Of a stretch of DNA of 64,000 nt, positions 1-8,533 are shown piece after piece. The notes under the pieces are model-generated. The model was not told where the DNA came from. It made no database searches and was given only the letters and a program-made list of their open reading frames with translations. A program made the position numbers and the translations under genes. How positions within the stretch are numbered: the stretch's first letter is position 1; each line of letters opens with the position of its first letter. Source of the stretch: Paraburkholderia fynbosensis (GTDB lineage Bacteria; Pseudomonadota; Gammaproteobacteria; Burkholderiales; Burkholderiaceae). Location: positions 186,001-250,000 of the forward strand of contig NZ_CADIKI010000009.1 of NCBI RefSeq assembly GCF_902859935.1, written 5' to 3'.

Positions 1-1417
1 ACGCCCAGCCGTTGAAGTTCGGCTGCACCGGGAACGCGGTCGACTTCAGATCGGCGTTGATCACCGCGTACTTGTTCTTCACGTCGTCGACCCAGCTGAA
101 GCGGTCCGGAAAGAAGCGCACCTTGGTCTTGTTCTCGAAGAACGTTGCGAACGATTCGTTGAGCCACACGTCGTCCCACCAGTCGAGCGTGACCAGATCG
201 CCGAACCACTGGTGCGCGGCTTCGTGCGTGAGCACGGTCACGCCGTAGTCGGACATCGTGGTGCCCGGCGCCGGCAGGATGTCGTCGGCAAATTCGAGAA
301 TCGCCCCCCAGTTTTCCATGCCGCCGAAGTTCAGGTCCTTCTGCTCCTTGAACGCGTCGTTAGCGGCGATAGTGTCGAACTTGGTGAGCGGCAGCGCGAT
401 GCCGGTGTAGCGATAGTAGTAGTCGAGCGCCTGCTTGGTCTGCTGCATCGCGGGCTTGGCCCAGTCGCGCATGCCGGGCGGCGTAAAGATGCGCAGATGC
501 AGGCCTTTGCCGTCGGGCAGCGGGCTCGTGAAATCGTCTTCGAGAATGTCGAACTGGCCGCCGCCGAAAAAGAGCAGATACGACGGCATCGGCGGCGTCT
601 TTTCGAACGACACCAGCTTGTAGCCGCTATCCACGTTCACCGCCGGTTTCTCGGCCGCGTTCGATACGACCTTCCAGTTCTGCGGGACTTCCGCGCTCAC
701 CTCGTAGGTGGGACGGAAAGCCGGTTCGTCCCAGCCCGGAAACCATTGACGGCCGAGGTTCGATTCGCCTTGCGTGAGAATCGCGCCGCTCGTGGTGCCG
801 TCCGTCGCCTTCAGATCGACGCGGAACACGCCTTCGGCAGCGGAGCATCCCGGATAGTGATCGTCGCCGCAGCTGCCGCCGGTCTTTGCGACCGGGTCGT
901 CATAGGTCTTGAAGTTGATGATGCCGCTCCACTCCATGTGCAGCGAGTAGTTGCCCGCGGCGATCTGGCCGCTCACTGGACGCAGTTGATAGAAATCGCC
1001 GTCGTCCTGCGGCGTGGCGATCAACTGGATGTTGCCTGGCTGAAGTGTGATCGTGCCGTTGGTGAACTTGATGCGATGCCCGGCGATCGTGATGGCGTTG
1101 ACCGCCTTCAGCACCTTGATCTGCACGTCGGCGCGGCCGTCGAACGAAGACAGCGCCGGGTTCGGCCGGAACCAGAGCTTGTAGTTGACCGGCGTGACCG
1201 TGTCGGGCAGTTCGACTGGCGGCACGGTCTTGTCGATCGATGTATTCGCGACGGGGGGCGCGGCCGGCGGCGCGAGCGCGGGTTCGGAAGCGGCTGTCGG
1301 CGTCTGCGCGGACTTGCTCGACAAGGCGGACGAGCCGTCATCGCCGCCGCAGCCCGCCAGGACCACCATTCCGGCTAGCGTCAGGCACTGTATCTGCAAT
1401 CGGAAATTTATACGCAT
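1..1417 (-). CDS. M1 family metallopeptidase, lipoprotein (C-terminal part outside the window)
   Basis: Zinc aminopeptidase of the M1 (aminopeptidase N) family, probably held in the cell envelope. About 472 N-terminal residues are present and the frame is still open at base 1, so the C-terminal half is missing. The N-terminus is a lipoprotein signal (lipobox LAGC near residue 23) followed by a Ser/Ala/Pro-rich spacer. The exopeptidase motif GGMENWG lies at residues 365-371, the zinc motif HEAAH at 398-402, and the third zinc ligand is E421 in WLNESFA, at the canonical HEXXH-X18-E spacing. The start is the ATG directly before the lipoprotein signal. An AT-rich upstream region presumably holds its promoter. 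Family assignment is firm; the substrate is unknown. Confidence 0.93.
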   Translation of the reverse strand, partial: MRINFRLQIQCLTLAGMVVLAGCGGDDGSSALSSKSAQTPTAASEPALAPPAAPPVANTSIDKTVPPVELPDTVTPVNYKLWFRPNPALSSFDGRADVQIKVLKAVNAITIAGHRIKFTNGTITLQPGNIQLIATPQDDGDFYQLRPVSGQIAAGNYSLHMEWSGIINFKTYDDPVAKTGGSCGDDHYPGCSAAEGVFRVDLKATDGTTSGAILTQGESNLGRQWFPGWDEPAFRPTYEVSAEVPQNWKVVSNAAEKPAVNVDSGYKLVSFEKTPPMPSYLLFFGGGQFDILEDDFTSPLPDGKGLHLRIFTPPGMRDWAKPAMQQTKQALDYYYRYTGIALPLTKFDTIAANDAFKEQKDLNFGGMENWGAILEFADDILPAPGTTMSDYGVTVLTHEAAHQWFGDLVTLDWWDDVWLNESFATFFENKTKVRFFPDRFSWVDDVKNKYAVINADLKSTAFPVQPNFNGWA

Positions 1418-1994
1418 TTTAATCCTCGACGGACAATATCGGCTTAAAGAAAGTGCGTTGAGTGCTTCTGCTGCGTTTCTCTTTTTTCAGCGAAAAAGGT
1501 CTCCGCACTAGCACCGGATTGCTAGCGAGAATGAATAGGCGTGTTGAAGCCTCAGCACTTGTCGCTGATTTTTTAATTGCACGCCGTTTTTTATTACAAT
1601 GCTTTCAAATTGAATGCCTGAACCGTCTGGCAGGACATCCATGTGGCGCCTGGCCGACCGGCAAAACGACACCACACCTGCATCTGCAGGCCGGTGAGCA
1701 CATCGAGGTCGGTTTGGACGACTGTGCGTAGCCTAGTTTGGCAAACGTTCCCGTGTCAACTTCCTTTCACAATCTTTCCTGTTGACGTACTTTGTGTATG
1801 CACTTCGAATGGAAGAGGTAATCGACGGAGCTAAATGCTTCCGGAAACGCGATTTAGAGATTTACTACGGGAAATTTTATTTTTCTTTATCACGCGATTG
1901 TGCTAAGGCGCGGCGCCATTGCCAATAGGCATTCGAATGGATTTAATTTTAACTAGCTATTGAGTTCACGGCCGGATCAGGCGAAAGCGGCTCA
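1418..1994. other. AT-rich intergenic region
   Basis: No convincing gene. The stretch 1560-1960 is clearly richer in A and T than its surroundings. It lies upstream of the M1 peptidase and downstream of the aldo/keto reductase, so it probably carries the promoter of the peptidase. Short open frames here lack ribosome binding sites and family resemblance. Confidence 0.6.
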
Positions 1995-2990
1995 CTAGCC
2001 GTTCACCGCCGCGACAATCCGTGCGCGCATCGCCTTGTCGGGCAACGGCCCCGAACCGGCCCGCACATTGTCCGCCATGTATTGCGGACGGCCTGTGCCC
2101 GGAATGACCACCGTCACCGCAGGATGCGCGAGCACGAACTTCAAGAGAATCTGCGCCCAGCTCGTGCAGCCGATTTCCGCCGCCCATGCGGGCAACGGCG
2201 TTTTGGCGACACGCACGAGCAAGCCGCCACCGCCGAACGGCTGATTGATCACCACGCCGATGCCCTGCTCCGCCGCGAGCGGCAGGATGCGCTGTTCGGC
2301 GGTGCGGTCGTCGGCCGCGTAGTTGATCTGCACGAAGTCGGGCTTTTCGCTGCGCATCACGGACGCGACCTCCCCGAATGCGCTCGACGTGTAGTGCGTA
2401 ATGCCGATATAGCGAATCCGGCCGCGCGCTTTCCAGTCACGCAGCGTCGCGAGTTGGGTGCGCCAGTCGAGCAGGTTGTGAACCTGCATCAGATCGATGC
2501 GTGGCTGCTGAAACCGGCGCAGCGATTCTTCCATCTGCGCGATGCCTGCGTCGCGCCCTTCGGTCCAGACTTTGGTCGCGACGAAGGCTTTGCCGTGCGC
2601 GCCGAGTTGGGTGAGCAGCGCGCCGGCGACGACTTCCGACGAGCCGTACATCGGCGACGAGTCGATGACCGAACCGCCTGCTTCGAACAGGATGCGCAGC
2701 ACGTCGGCGAGTCGTGCGCGCGCGGCGGGGTCGTCGCCGACATCGAAGGTGCGCCAGGTGCCGCAGCCCACCACCGGCAGACGTTCGCCCGAAGCGGGAA
2801 TCACGCGTTGCGTCATGCGCGGCAGCGGCGTGGCGGGTTCGGATTGGGTTTGCGGCTGAGTTTGCCATTGCGCCGAGGCCAATGGTGGCAGCGAAAGCGA
2901 AACCGGCAAGCCGATTGCAGCACCGCTCGCCGCGCGCAGAAACCGGCGCCTGTCGATGCGACGTCCATCGTTTTTCGACGAAAGTGCCAT
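1995..2990 (-). CDS. Aldo/keto reductase with Tat signal
   Basis: NADPH-dependent oxidoreductase of the aldo/keto reductase fold (331 residues). The N-terminus carries a twin-arginine signal (RRRFLRAAS, then a hydrophobic stretch ending near LASAQ), so export to the periplasm by Tat is expected. AKR tetrad positions are visible: Asp and Tyr in DSSPMYGSSE, Lys in VATKVW and His in QVHNLLDW. The ATG at 2990 is preceded by a GAGGGT ribosome binding site and places the twin-arginine motif at the N-terminus; longer in-frame starts would bury it. Substrate unknown. A periplasmic AKR would need an unusual cofactor supply or carry bound cofactor. Confidence 0.88.
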   Translation of the reverse strand: MALSSKNDGRRIDRRRFLRAASGAAIGLPVSLSLPPLASAQWQTQPQTQSEPATPLPRMTQRVIPASGERLPVVGCGTWRTFDVGDDPAARARLADVLRILFEAGGSVIDSSPMYGSSEVVAGALLTQLGAHGKAFVATKVWTEGRDAGIAQMEESLRRFQQPRIDLMQVHNLLDWRTQLATLRDWKARGRIRYIGITHYTSSAFGEVASVMRSEKPDFVQINYAADDRTAEQRILPLAAEQGIGVVINQPFGGGGLLVRVAKTPLPAWAAEIGCTSWAQILLKFVLAHPAVTVVIPGTGRPQYMADNVRAGSGPLPDKAMRARIVAAVNG

Positions 2991-3149
2991 GACGTACCCT
3001 CGATCCGCAACCAGACGCGGTAGCTCGTACGATACGGCAATTCGGAGAGATGTGTTCGGGTTCGGGGGCCGCGCTCGAACCGAGCCCTGCGGCTTGCGCA
3101 CTGTGCGCTGTGCAAGACCCCTCCTTTTGCAACGCGTCAGCCCCCGCCG

Positions 3150-3386
3150 CTACCGGATGAAATGCTCACCGCAGATCGGCATGCCGGCTAGTCGCGTGGG
3201 CCACGACGGCGCTTGACCGGCCGCCGCGAACCGATCCGTCGCCATCGCAGACCCGGCGGCCGCGCCGATTGCGATGACCACCATCGCCGTCCGGCGCACT
3301 CGTGCGCCGCGGGCGTCGGGCGTGCGCGAAACGCTTCGCCAGCCGGTCAGCAAAGTCACCGTCAGTGCGAGGATCGCGCAGCACAT
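3150..3386 (-). CDS. Possible small membrane protein
   Basis: A 78-residue frame that begins 10 bases after the glutathione S-transferase stop on the same strand. Third codon positions are mostly G or C, as in the neighbouring genes. It has two hydrophobic stretches (residues 2-15 and 34-48). No clear ribosome binding site and no family resemblance, so it may be non-coding. Confidence 0.3.
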   Translation of the reverse strand: MCCAILALTVTLLTGWRSVSRTPDARGARVRRTAMVVIAIGAAAGSAMATDRFAAAGQAPSWPTRLAGMPICGEHFIR

Positions 3387-3396
3387 GATCCAGCGT

Positions 3397-4035
3397 TCAC
3401 GCTTGTGTCGCAGCGTGCGCAGGCCGCGCGGGAAACGGATTGCGCCATGCGTCGAATGCGTTCAACTGATCGTGCCAGCGCTGCACCTGCGGGAATTCGT
3501 CCACTGGCATGGCGGCGCTTTTCGCGTACGGCAGCGTCACCGCAACGGAAAAATCCGCGATCGACAGGTCGTTTCCGAGCAGCCACTTGCGTCCCTTGAG
3601 ATGCTGATCGAGCAGGCTCGCGTGCTGCCGAAAAAATCCCTGCGCCTGCGCGACGTTCGACGGCTCGGGCTCGCCGAGCCCGAGCCACGGCTTGACCAGA
3701 TGCTCGAAATAAAGCGAGCCTCCTTGCCGGTAGAGATGCTGGCTGTTCCAGCTCAGCCAGCGCACCACGTCGATCTGCTGCTGCGCGCTGCGTGGCCAGA
3801 GTCCCGATTCCGCACGCTGCGCGAGATGGCAGATGATCGCGTCGGCTTCCCAGAGATTTTTCTCGCCGTCGACGAGGCTCGGCACCTTGCCGTTCGGGTT
3901 GATCGCGAGATAGTCGGGACGCGTTTGCTCACCATTTTTCAGATCGACGAATACATAGTCGATTGGTATCCCTAAGTATCTGGCCACCGCGCATGCCTTG
4001 CGGGGCGCGAGCGTTTCAGCATAGTAGAGCTTCAT
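3397..4035 (-). CDS. Glutathione S-transferase family protein
   Basis: Cytosolic glutathione S-transferase fold, 212 residues, the usual length. The N-terminal thioredoxin-like domain (about 1-80) starts MKLYYAETLAPRK and has the conserved cis-Pro segment NGKVPSL and the glutathione-binding acidic residue in EADAI. The C-terminal helical domain (about 90-205) contains LSIADFSVAV, the usual N-capping box. Probable role is conjugation or another thiol transfer on an electrophile; the substrate cannot be read from the sequence. It may be cotranscribed with the small frame just downstream. Confidence 0.9.
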   Translation of the reverse strand: MKLYYAETLAPRKACAVARYLGIPIDYVFVDLKNGEQTRPDYLAINPNGKVPSLVDGEKNLWEADAIICHLAQRAESGLWPRSAQQQIDVVRWLSWNSQHLYRQGGSLYFEHLVKPWLGLGEPEPSNVAQAQGFFRQHASLLDQHLKGRKWLLGNDLSIADFSVAVTLPYAKSAAMPVDEFPQVQRWHDQLNAFDAWRNPFPARPAHAATQA

Positions 4036-4131
4036 GTTCTACCTCGGTATGCACTCATATCATGGGGTGACCGACATTGCGCATCTAAAGTGCGCCTCTT
4101 CACGCGGTGGTCCGCGCGAGGGCCGGTTCAA

Positions 4132-4296
4132 CTAGTTTTTGTCGCTCTGCTCAATGCGGAACAACGTAGCAAGTGCCTTACGCATGCGCTTCGATTCGCG
4201 AGTACGCGCCTCGAACGAGTAGTCCGAATCCAGCGGCAGATGCGGTGACGCAAAGAGATCGCTGATCTTTTGGAGCAGGGCAAAAATAAAGCTCAT
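4132..4296 (-). CDS. Small hypothetical protein (54 aa)
   Basis: A short basic protein with an amphipathic N-terminal helix (MSFIFALLQKISDLF) and a conserved-looking RTRESKRMRKALATLF segment. The start at 4296 has a good ribosome binding site (GGGAG seven bases upstream). The sequence pattern is similar to small Burkholderia proteins grouped under DUF3563, but I am not certain of that assignment. Single-gene unit between the GST gene and the AHSA1 gene. Confidence 0.6.
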   Translation of the reverse strand: MSFIFALLQKISDLFASPHLPLDSDYSFEARTRESKRMRKALATLFRIEQSDKN

Positions 4297-4492
4297 GGTG
4301 ACTCCCGGTTGGTTACCGCATTCGCCATCGTTTCCCAAAGCATTACGGGCCGAAACCTTCGCAAAAAAACGCGCCGGCTAAAGGTCAGGTTCCGCTAGAT
4401 TCAATTCGCAAACGAAATGCTTCGCATAACGGCACGCTTGCGGGTGCCTGTCCAAAACAAAAGCCATAGTGCGGGTTTGGCAAGCAGTAGAT

Positions 4493-4951
4493 TCAATCGC
4501 TATCGACTGCGCTTTTCAGTTCGGCGATGAGACTTTCCAGCTTCTCGAACGCACCGCTCCAACCGGCCTGATGACCATCGCGCGCGGCTTCGTCGAAGAA
4601 TTGCGCGTGCGTGAAGGTCATTTCGGTGCCTGCGTCGATCGGCCGAAACTGGATCGTCACGAGAGAGCGCCGCTCGGGCAGCGTGACCCACTGCCAGGTG
4701 AAGACGAGCTTGCGATCCGCCTCCACCTGCTGGTATTCGCCGCGGCAGTCATGCGTTTCGCCGTCCAGCGTCTGAAACACCACGCGAAAGCGGCCGCCCA
4801 CGCGCGGATCGGCTTCGGCGCTCAGCACCGGCCCGGCGTCGGGTCCCCACCAGCGCGCCATCAACTCGGGACGCGTCCATGCCGCGTAGACCTTCGCCGG
4901 GGGCGCTTTCAGGCGCCGCACGATTGTCAGGCTCGGCTTCTCTTCCATCAT
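4493..4951 (-). CDS. SRPBCC / AHSA1-like ligand-binding protein
   Basis: 152-residue protein of the START/SRPBCC superfamily, AHSA1-like (Activator of Hsp90 ATPase homologue 1) branch. Typical features are the N-terminal RLKAPPAKVYAAWTRPELMARWWGP and the C-terminal helix GWSGAFEKLESLIAEL. Members form a hydrophobic-pocket fold; in bacteria the ligand is mostly unknown. Its start codon overlaps the stop of the ArsR gene (ATGATG containing TGA), so the two are translationally coupled. The regulator plus AHSA1 pair is a common bacterial pairing. Confidence 0.9.
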   Translation of the reverse strand: MMEEKPSLTIVRRLKAPPAKVYAAWTRPELMARWWGPDAGPVLSAEADPRVGGRFRVVFQTLDGETHDCRGEYQQVEADRKLVFTWQWVTLPERRSLVTIQFRPIDAGTEMTFTHAQFFDEAARDGHQAGWSGAFEKLESLIAELKSAVDSD

Positions 4952-5283
4952 TGCTCTTCCCCTTCGACAAAATCGGCGAGCCGGTCGAGACTCGCGGACC
5001 AGAAACGTTCATAGCGCCGCAGCCAGGCCATGACCTCTTCCATCGGCGCGGCGACGAGTTCGACCGACACGGTTCGGCCGCTCTTCGTGCGAGCGATCAG
5101 ACCCGCGTCGCTGAGCACGTCGAGATGCTTCATGACCGCCGGCAGCTTGAGCGGCAGCGGACGCGCGATTTCCGTCACCGAGAGGCCGGGCTCACGCTCC
5201 AGACGCGCGAGGATGGCCCGCCGCGTGGGGTCCACGAGGGCGGAAAAAGTACGATCGAGTTGACTGATTGGAGACTTCACCAT
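4948..5283 (-). CDS. ArsR-family transcriptional regulator
   Basis: 111-residue winged-helix repressor of the ArsR/SmtB fold. Helix-turn-helix segment: LSVTEIARPLPLKLPAVMKHLDVLSDAGL, with the beta-wing GLIARTKSGRTVSV following. There is no metal-binding cysteine cluster, so it belongs to the non-metal group paired with AHSA1 proteins. The start is taken at 5283 (MVKSPISQ), inside a perfect 16-bp palindrome that could be its own operator. It forms an operon with the downstream AHSA1 gene. Confidence 0.9.
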   Translation of the reverse strand: MVKSPISQLDRTFSALVDPTRRAILARLEREPGLSVTEIARPLPLKLPAVMKHLDVLSDAGLIARTKSGRTVSVELVAAPMEEVMAWLRRYERFWSASLDRLADFVEGEEQ

Positions 5284-5291
5284 ATGGTGAA
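5276..5291. promoter_or_regulatory. Perfect 16-bp palindrome over the ArsR start codon
   Basis: TTCACCATATGGTGAA reads identically on both strands and covers the start codon of the ArsR gene. Its position and symmetry fit an autoregulatory operator for a dimeric winged-helix repressor. The symmetry is seen directly; the binding role is inferred. Confidence 0.55.
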
Positions 5292-5631
5292 CTATAAGCG
5301 ATGGACGCACTGCGTCAAGTCTTTTTTTGCGCGGGCGATCGTGGACAGCGACGCGACCTCAACGGCGTGGCGCGGCAGTCCATAGAAGGCTGGCACCGGC
5401 CGACTGTGCCCTTGCACGCGGCTGGCGATCGCGTCATTTACATTGCGCACGAGTGAGCCTGCGAACCGAACATTCGAACTACAGGCGGATTCCGCTAAAC
5501 CGATGCGTTCGGTCAACAAGCGGCTACTCAGGCAAATCGCGCAGCTCGCGCCAACGCCTCGCCGATGCCATTTAAAAAAATCCCTTCGAACCGCGGAATA
5601 AAGCCGCGACCCAATGCGTTCAATAGGCGCA
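5292..5631. other. Intergenic region, divergent promoters
   Basis: No convincing gene. Lies between the ArsR operon (minus) and the TIGR03118-type gene (plus) and should hold both promoters. A 75-residue open frame on the minus strand (5292-5519) has no ribosome binding site and no recognisable family. Confidence 0.5.
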
Positions 5632-5646
5632 ATGACCGTCGGTCAT
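5632..5646. promoter_or_regulatory. Inverted repeat upstream of the TIGR03118-type gene
   Basis: ATGACCG-T-CGGTCAT is a perfect 7-bp inverted repeat with a one-base centre, ending 15 bases before the start codon at 5662 and just ahead of the ribosome binding site. It could be an operator that blocks transcription or translation start. Function inferred. Confidence 0.4.
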
Positions 5647-5661
5647 CTGGGAGGTGCAGCC

Positions 5662-6747
5662 ATGAAGTCCGTGCTTAAGGTATTGAGCGCCGTCGTGGGC
5701 GGCGCAGCGTTGACGAGCCTTGTCGCGTGCGGAGGGAGTTCCGATTCGCTCAGCACGCAGTCGTTTGTTTCGACCATGCTGGTGTCCGATGGCTCGGTCG
5801 CGGCAGCGCACACGGACTCAAACCTGAAAAACGCGTGGGGCGTCGCGTTCAACCCGAAGGGCTTCGTCTGGGTGGCCGACAACGCTACCTCGCTGGCGAC
5901 TCTGTATGACGGCAACGGCACGCCGCAATCGCTTGTCGTCAGTATTCCGAATGGAACCGCCGGACCTGCCAGTCCGACTGGCATCGTGTTCAACGGCACC
6001 AGCGATTTCAGCGTCACACAAGGCGGCAAGACCGGCGTCGGCGCATTCATCTTCGCAGGTGAAGGCGGCACGATCACTGCATGGGCGCCCGCGGTCGCGC
6101 CCACAGCCGCATTCGTCATGTTCGACGGCGGCAGTGCCGGCGCGGTCTACAAGGGACTCGCACTGGCGAACAACGGCGGCGCCAACTTCCTCTATGCGAC
6201 CGACTTTCACAACAACAGGATCGACGTGTTCGACCGCGGCTTCGCGAAGGTGGCGATGCCGGGCAAGTTTCAGGACTCGACGCTGCCCGCCGGCTTCGCG
6301 CCGTTTGGCATTCAGGCGATCGGCACAAAGCTCTTCGTGACTTACGCGAAACAGGATGCGGCCGCCCACGACAACGTCGACGGCGCTGGCCTCGGTTTCG
6401 TCGATGTCTTCGATACGGCGGGCAATCTGATGCAGCGCTTCGCTTCGGCGGGCCCGCTGAATGCGCCGTGGGGCGTGACGCAAGCGCCGGCCAATTTCGG
6501 CCGCTTCAGCGGTGACGTGCTGATCGGCAACTTCGGCGACGGCACGATCAACGCATTCGATCCCGCGAGCGGCCAGCCGCGCGGCCCGATCAATCTGCCG
6601 AACGGCTCGGCGTTCTCACAAAGCGGCTTGTGGGGTATCGCGTTCGGCAACGGGCTCGACAATCAGCCGGTCAACACACTGTTTTTCGCCGCCGGGCCGA
6701 ATGACGAAACAAACGGAGTTTACGGACGCATCGACGTGAAAATGTGA
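5662..6747 (+). CDS. TIGR03118-type beta-propeller lipoprotein
   Basis: 361-residue secreted protein. The N-terminus is a lipoprotein signal (lipobox LVAC near residue 20) followed by the FVSTMLVSDG region and repeated blades such as NAWGVAFNPKGFVWVADN, LYATDFHNNRIDVF and LIGNFGDGTINAF. This pattern fits the TIGR03118 family, predicted NHL-like beta-propellers of unknown function. The ATG at 5662 is chosen because it has a GGGAGGTG ribosome binding site and directly precedes the signal. Monocistronic, with an inverted repeat in its leader. Confidence 0.85.
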   Translation: MKSVLKVLSAVVGGAALTSLVACGGSSDSLSTQSFVSTMLVSDGSVAAAHTDSNLKNAWGVAFNPKGFVWVADNATSLATLYDGNGTPQSLVVSIPNGTAGPASPTGIVFNGTSDFSVTQGGKTGVGAFIFAGEGGTITAWAPAVAPTAAFVMFDGGSAGAVYKGLALANNGGANFLYATDFHNNRIDVFDRGFAKVAMPGKFQDSTLPAGFAPFGIQAIGTKLFVTYAKQDAAAHDNVDGAGLGFVDVFDTAGNLMQRFASAGPLNAPWGVTQAPANFGRFSGDVLIGNFGDGTINAFDPASGQPRGPINLPNGSAFSQSGLWGIAFGNGLDNQPVNTLFFAAGPNDETNGVYGRIDVKM

Positions 6748-7162
6748 AGCATGGCGCGCGTTTACCGTCCAGGCGCACAGCGAGGGGTTTCGACGTTCAA
6801 CGTCGTGACGATCCGCTTCATCACGCGCTTCATCACGCGGCGCAGCCCGCCGCGCAGACGCGCCACGCACAGGCGGCGCAAGAAACGGTTCGGCGAAAAG
6901 TCACCGAAGCGCGCCTCTTTTTCGAGCAACGCGTCGTTGCATCATGCCGACGTCGTTGAAGATCTTGTCGATCAAATTGATAAGGGTGACTTGATAACCT
7001 GTTCAGCGGCATGTACCCCGGTACAACGCAAAAGCGCCCGCCCCATCTGATCCTGCCTGCCGAGACGACGGCGCGGGGTGCCGGTGAGCGTGCTGCCGCG
7101 CTTCCATGCTTGGGCTATGCGGGGCTGACAAAGCAGGCGGCGTACTTGCGCCTCGCGCCTCG
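6748..7162. other. Intergenic region between convergent genes
   Basis: No convincing gene. It separates the convergent TIGR03118-type gene and the epoxide hydrolase gene. It contains a short direct repeat of CTTCATCACGCG near 6817-6840 and the palindrome TGTACC-CC-GGTACA at 7012-7025. No clear terminator was found. Confidence 0.45.
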
Positions 7163-8326
7163 CTAGCCTCTCTTCTCCCGCAACGGCCTGAAAAACTGCC
7201 TGATCTCGGTCGCAAGCAAACCAGGCTTTTCCATCGCCGCGAAATGCCCGCCGCTCGGCATGTCGGTCCATTGCGTCACATCGAAGGTTCTTTCGAGCCA
7301 GCTGCGCGGTGGATGGCTCAGTTCCTTCGGAAAATGCGCGTAGCCGACCGGAGGCACGACCCGCTGACCGTCGATGAAACGCATCGGCTGCAAGCGGTTC
7401 TCCCAATACATCTGCATCGACGAGCCGATGCTCTGCGTGAGCCAGTAGAGCGAGATGTTGGTGAGCAGCTCGTCTTTCGAGAACACCCGCTCGACATCGC
7501 CGTCGCAATCGCTCCACGCGCGAAACTTTTCGCCGATCCATGCGGCAAGCCCCACCGGCGAATCGTTGAGCGAGGCGGCCGCGGTCTGCGGTTTGGTGCT
7601 ATGCATATGCGCATACCCGCCTTCGAGCGCGGCCCATTCGGCTTTATCGCGCAGGAATTTTTCCTCGTCGGGCGTGAGCGGCTGCCGGGCCGCGCCGATA
7701 GCGGGCTCATACGAACTGGGCAGGAAGTTCAGATGGATGCCGTCGACGGCTTGCGGATGCCGTGCGGCGAGCGCGATGGACACGCCCGCGCCGAGGTCGC
7801 CACCCTGAGCGCCGAAGCGTTCGTAGCCGAGACCGCGCATCAGCGACACCCACAGGTCCGCGACCTGAAACGCCGACGTGCCCGGCTGCGCGGGCGCAGG
7901 CGAAAACGCAAAGCCTGGCAGGGACGGCACGACGACATCGAACGCGTCGGCGGGATCGGCGCCGAAGGCGGCCGGGTCGCAGAGCTGGTCGAGTAACGCG
8001 TGAAACTCGAAGAACGAACCGGGCCAGCCATGCGTGATCACCAGCGGATAAGGCGAGAGCCCCTCGCCACGCCGATGAACGAAGTGCACGCGCTGGCCGC
8101 CGATATCAGTCATGAACTGCGCCTGCCGGTTCAATTTGCGTTCGGCCTCGCGCCAGTCGAAATGTTCGGCCCAATACGTCGCCAGTTCACGCAACCACGC
8201 GGGGTCGGCGCCTTGCTGCCATGCAGGCGACGGCGTGCCCGGTGCCCAGCGCGTGGCGCGAATGCGCTCGCGCAGATCGTCGATGTCACGATCGGGAATG
8301 GCGATCTCAAACGGTTCTATCTGCAT
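7163..8326 (-). CDS. Epoxide hydrolase (EHN domain, alpha/beta hydrolase)
   Basis: 387-residue epoxide hydrolase of the juvenile-hormone/microsomal type. The N-terminal EHN domain (about 1-110, IEPFEIAIPDRDIDDLRERI) precedes the alpha/beta-hydrolase core. Visible residues: oxyanion-hole motif HGWPGS, nucleophile Asp in GAQGGDLGAG, and catalytic His in SGGHFAAMEKP near the C-terminus. It would open epoxides to diols by way of an ester intermediate. The ATG at 8326 starts the EHN domain; upstream in-frame starts add only low-complexity Arg-rich sequence. No signal peptide, so cytosolic. The substrate cannot be told. Confidence 0.92.
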   Translation of the reverse strand: MQIEPFEIAIPDRDIDDLRERIRATRWAPGTPSPAWQQGADPAWLRELATYWAEHFDWREAERKLNRQAQFMTDIGGQRVHFVHRRGEGLSPYPLVITHGWPGSFFEFHALLDQLCDPAAFGADPADAFDVVVPSLPGFAFSPAPAQPGTSAFQVADLWVSLMRGLGYERFGAQGGDLGAGVSIALAARHPQAVDGIHLNFLPSSYEPAIGAARQPLTPDEEKFLRDKAEWAALEGGYAHMHSTKPQTAAASLNDSPVGLAAWIGEKFRAWSDCDGDVERVFSKDELLTNISLYWLTQSIGSSMQMYWENRLQPMRFIDGQRVVPPVGYAHFPKELSHPPRSWLERTFDVTQWTDMPSGGHFAAMEKPGLLATEIRQFFRPLREKRG

Positions 8327-8481
8327 GTCTGTACTTCCGGCGAGAGGTGATGGGTGACGCGCGCGGCCAGCTCGATCACGCGCCGACGAAGTCCGTTTGT
8401 GTCCGGGTCGGGGCGGCGCACGAAGCAGTCTGCATGGTACGCGCCCGGCAACAAAATCAGAAGACGCAAGAAAGAAGTGAG

Positions 8482-8508
8482 AAAAGCCCGTCAATGACGG
8501 GCTTTTTT
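8482..8508 (-). terminator. Rho-independent terminator of the porin gene
   Basis: A GC-rich hairpin (AAAGCCCGTCA paired with its complement, loop of one to three bases) 26 bases after the porin stop, with A/T runs on both flanks. On the minus strand the hairpin is followed by a run of T, so it terminates the porin transcript. Confidence 0.85.
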
Positions 8509-8533
8509 CGCAGCGTGACGCTAAAACGTCCGC

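Noticed and set aside
5292..5519. A 75-codon minus-strand frame upstream of arsR
   Set aside because: No ribosome binding site, no family resemblance, and it covers the region that must hold the arsR promoter.
7012..7025. Palindrome TGTACC-CC-GGTACA as an operator
   Set aside because: It lies between the 3' ends of two convergent genes with no promoter to control and no T-run for a terminator, so no role is supported.
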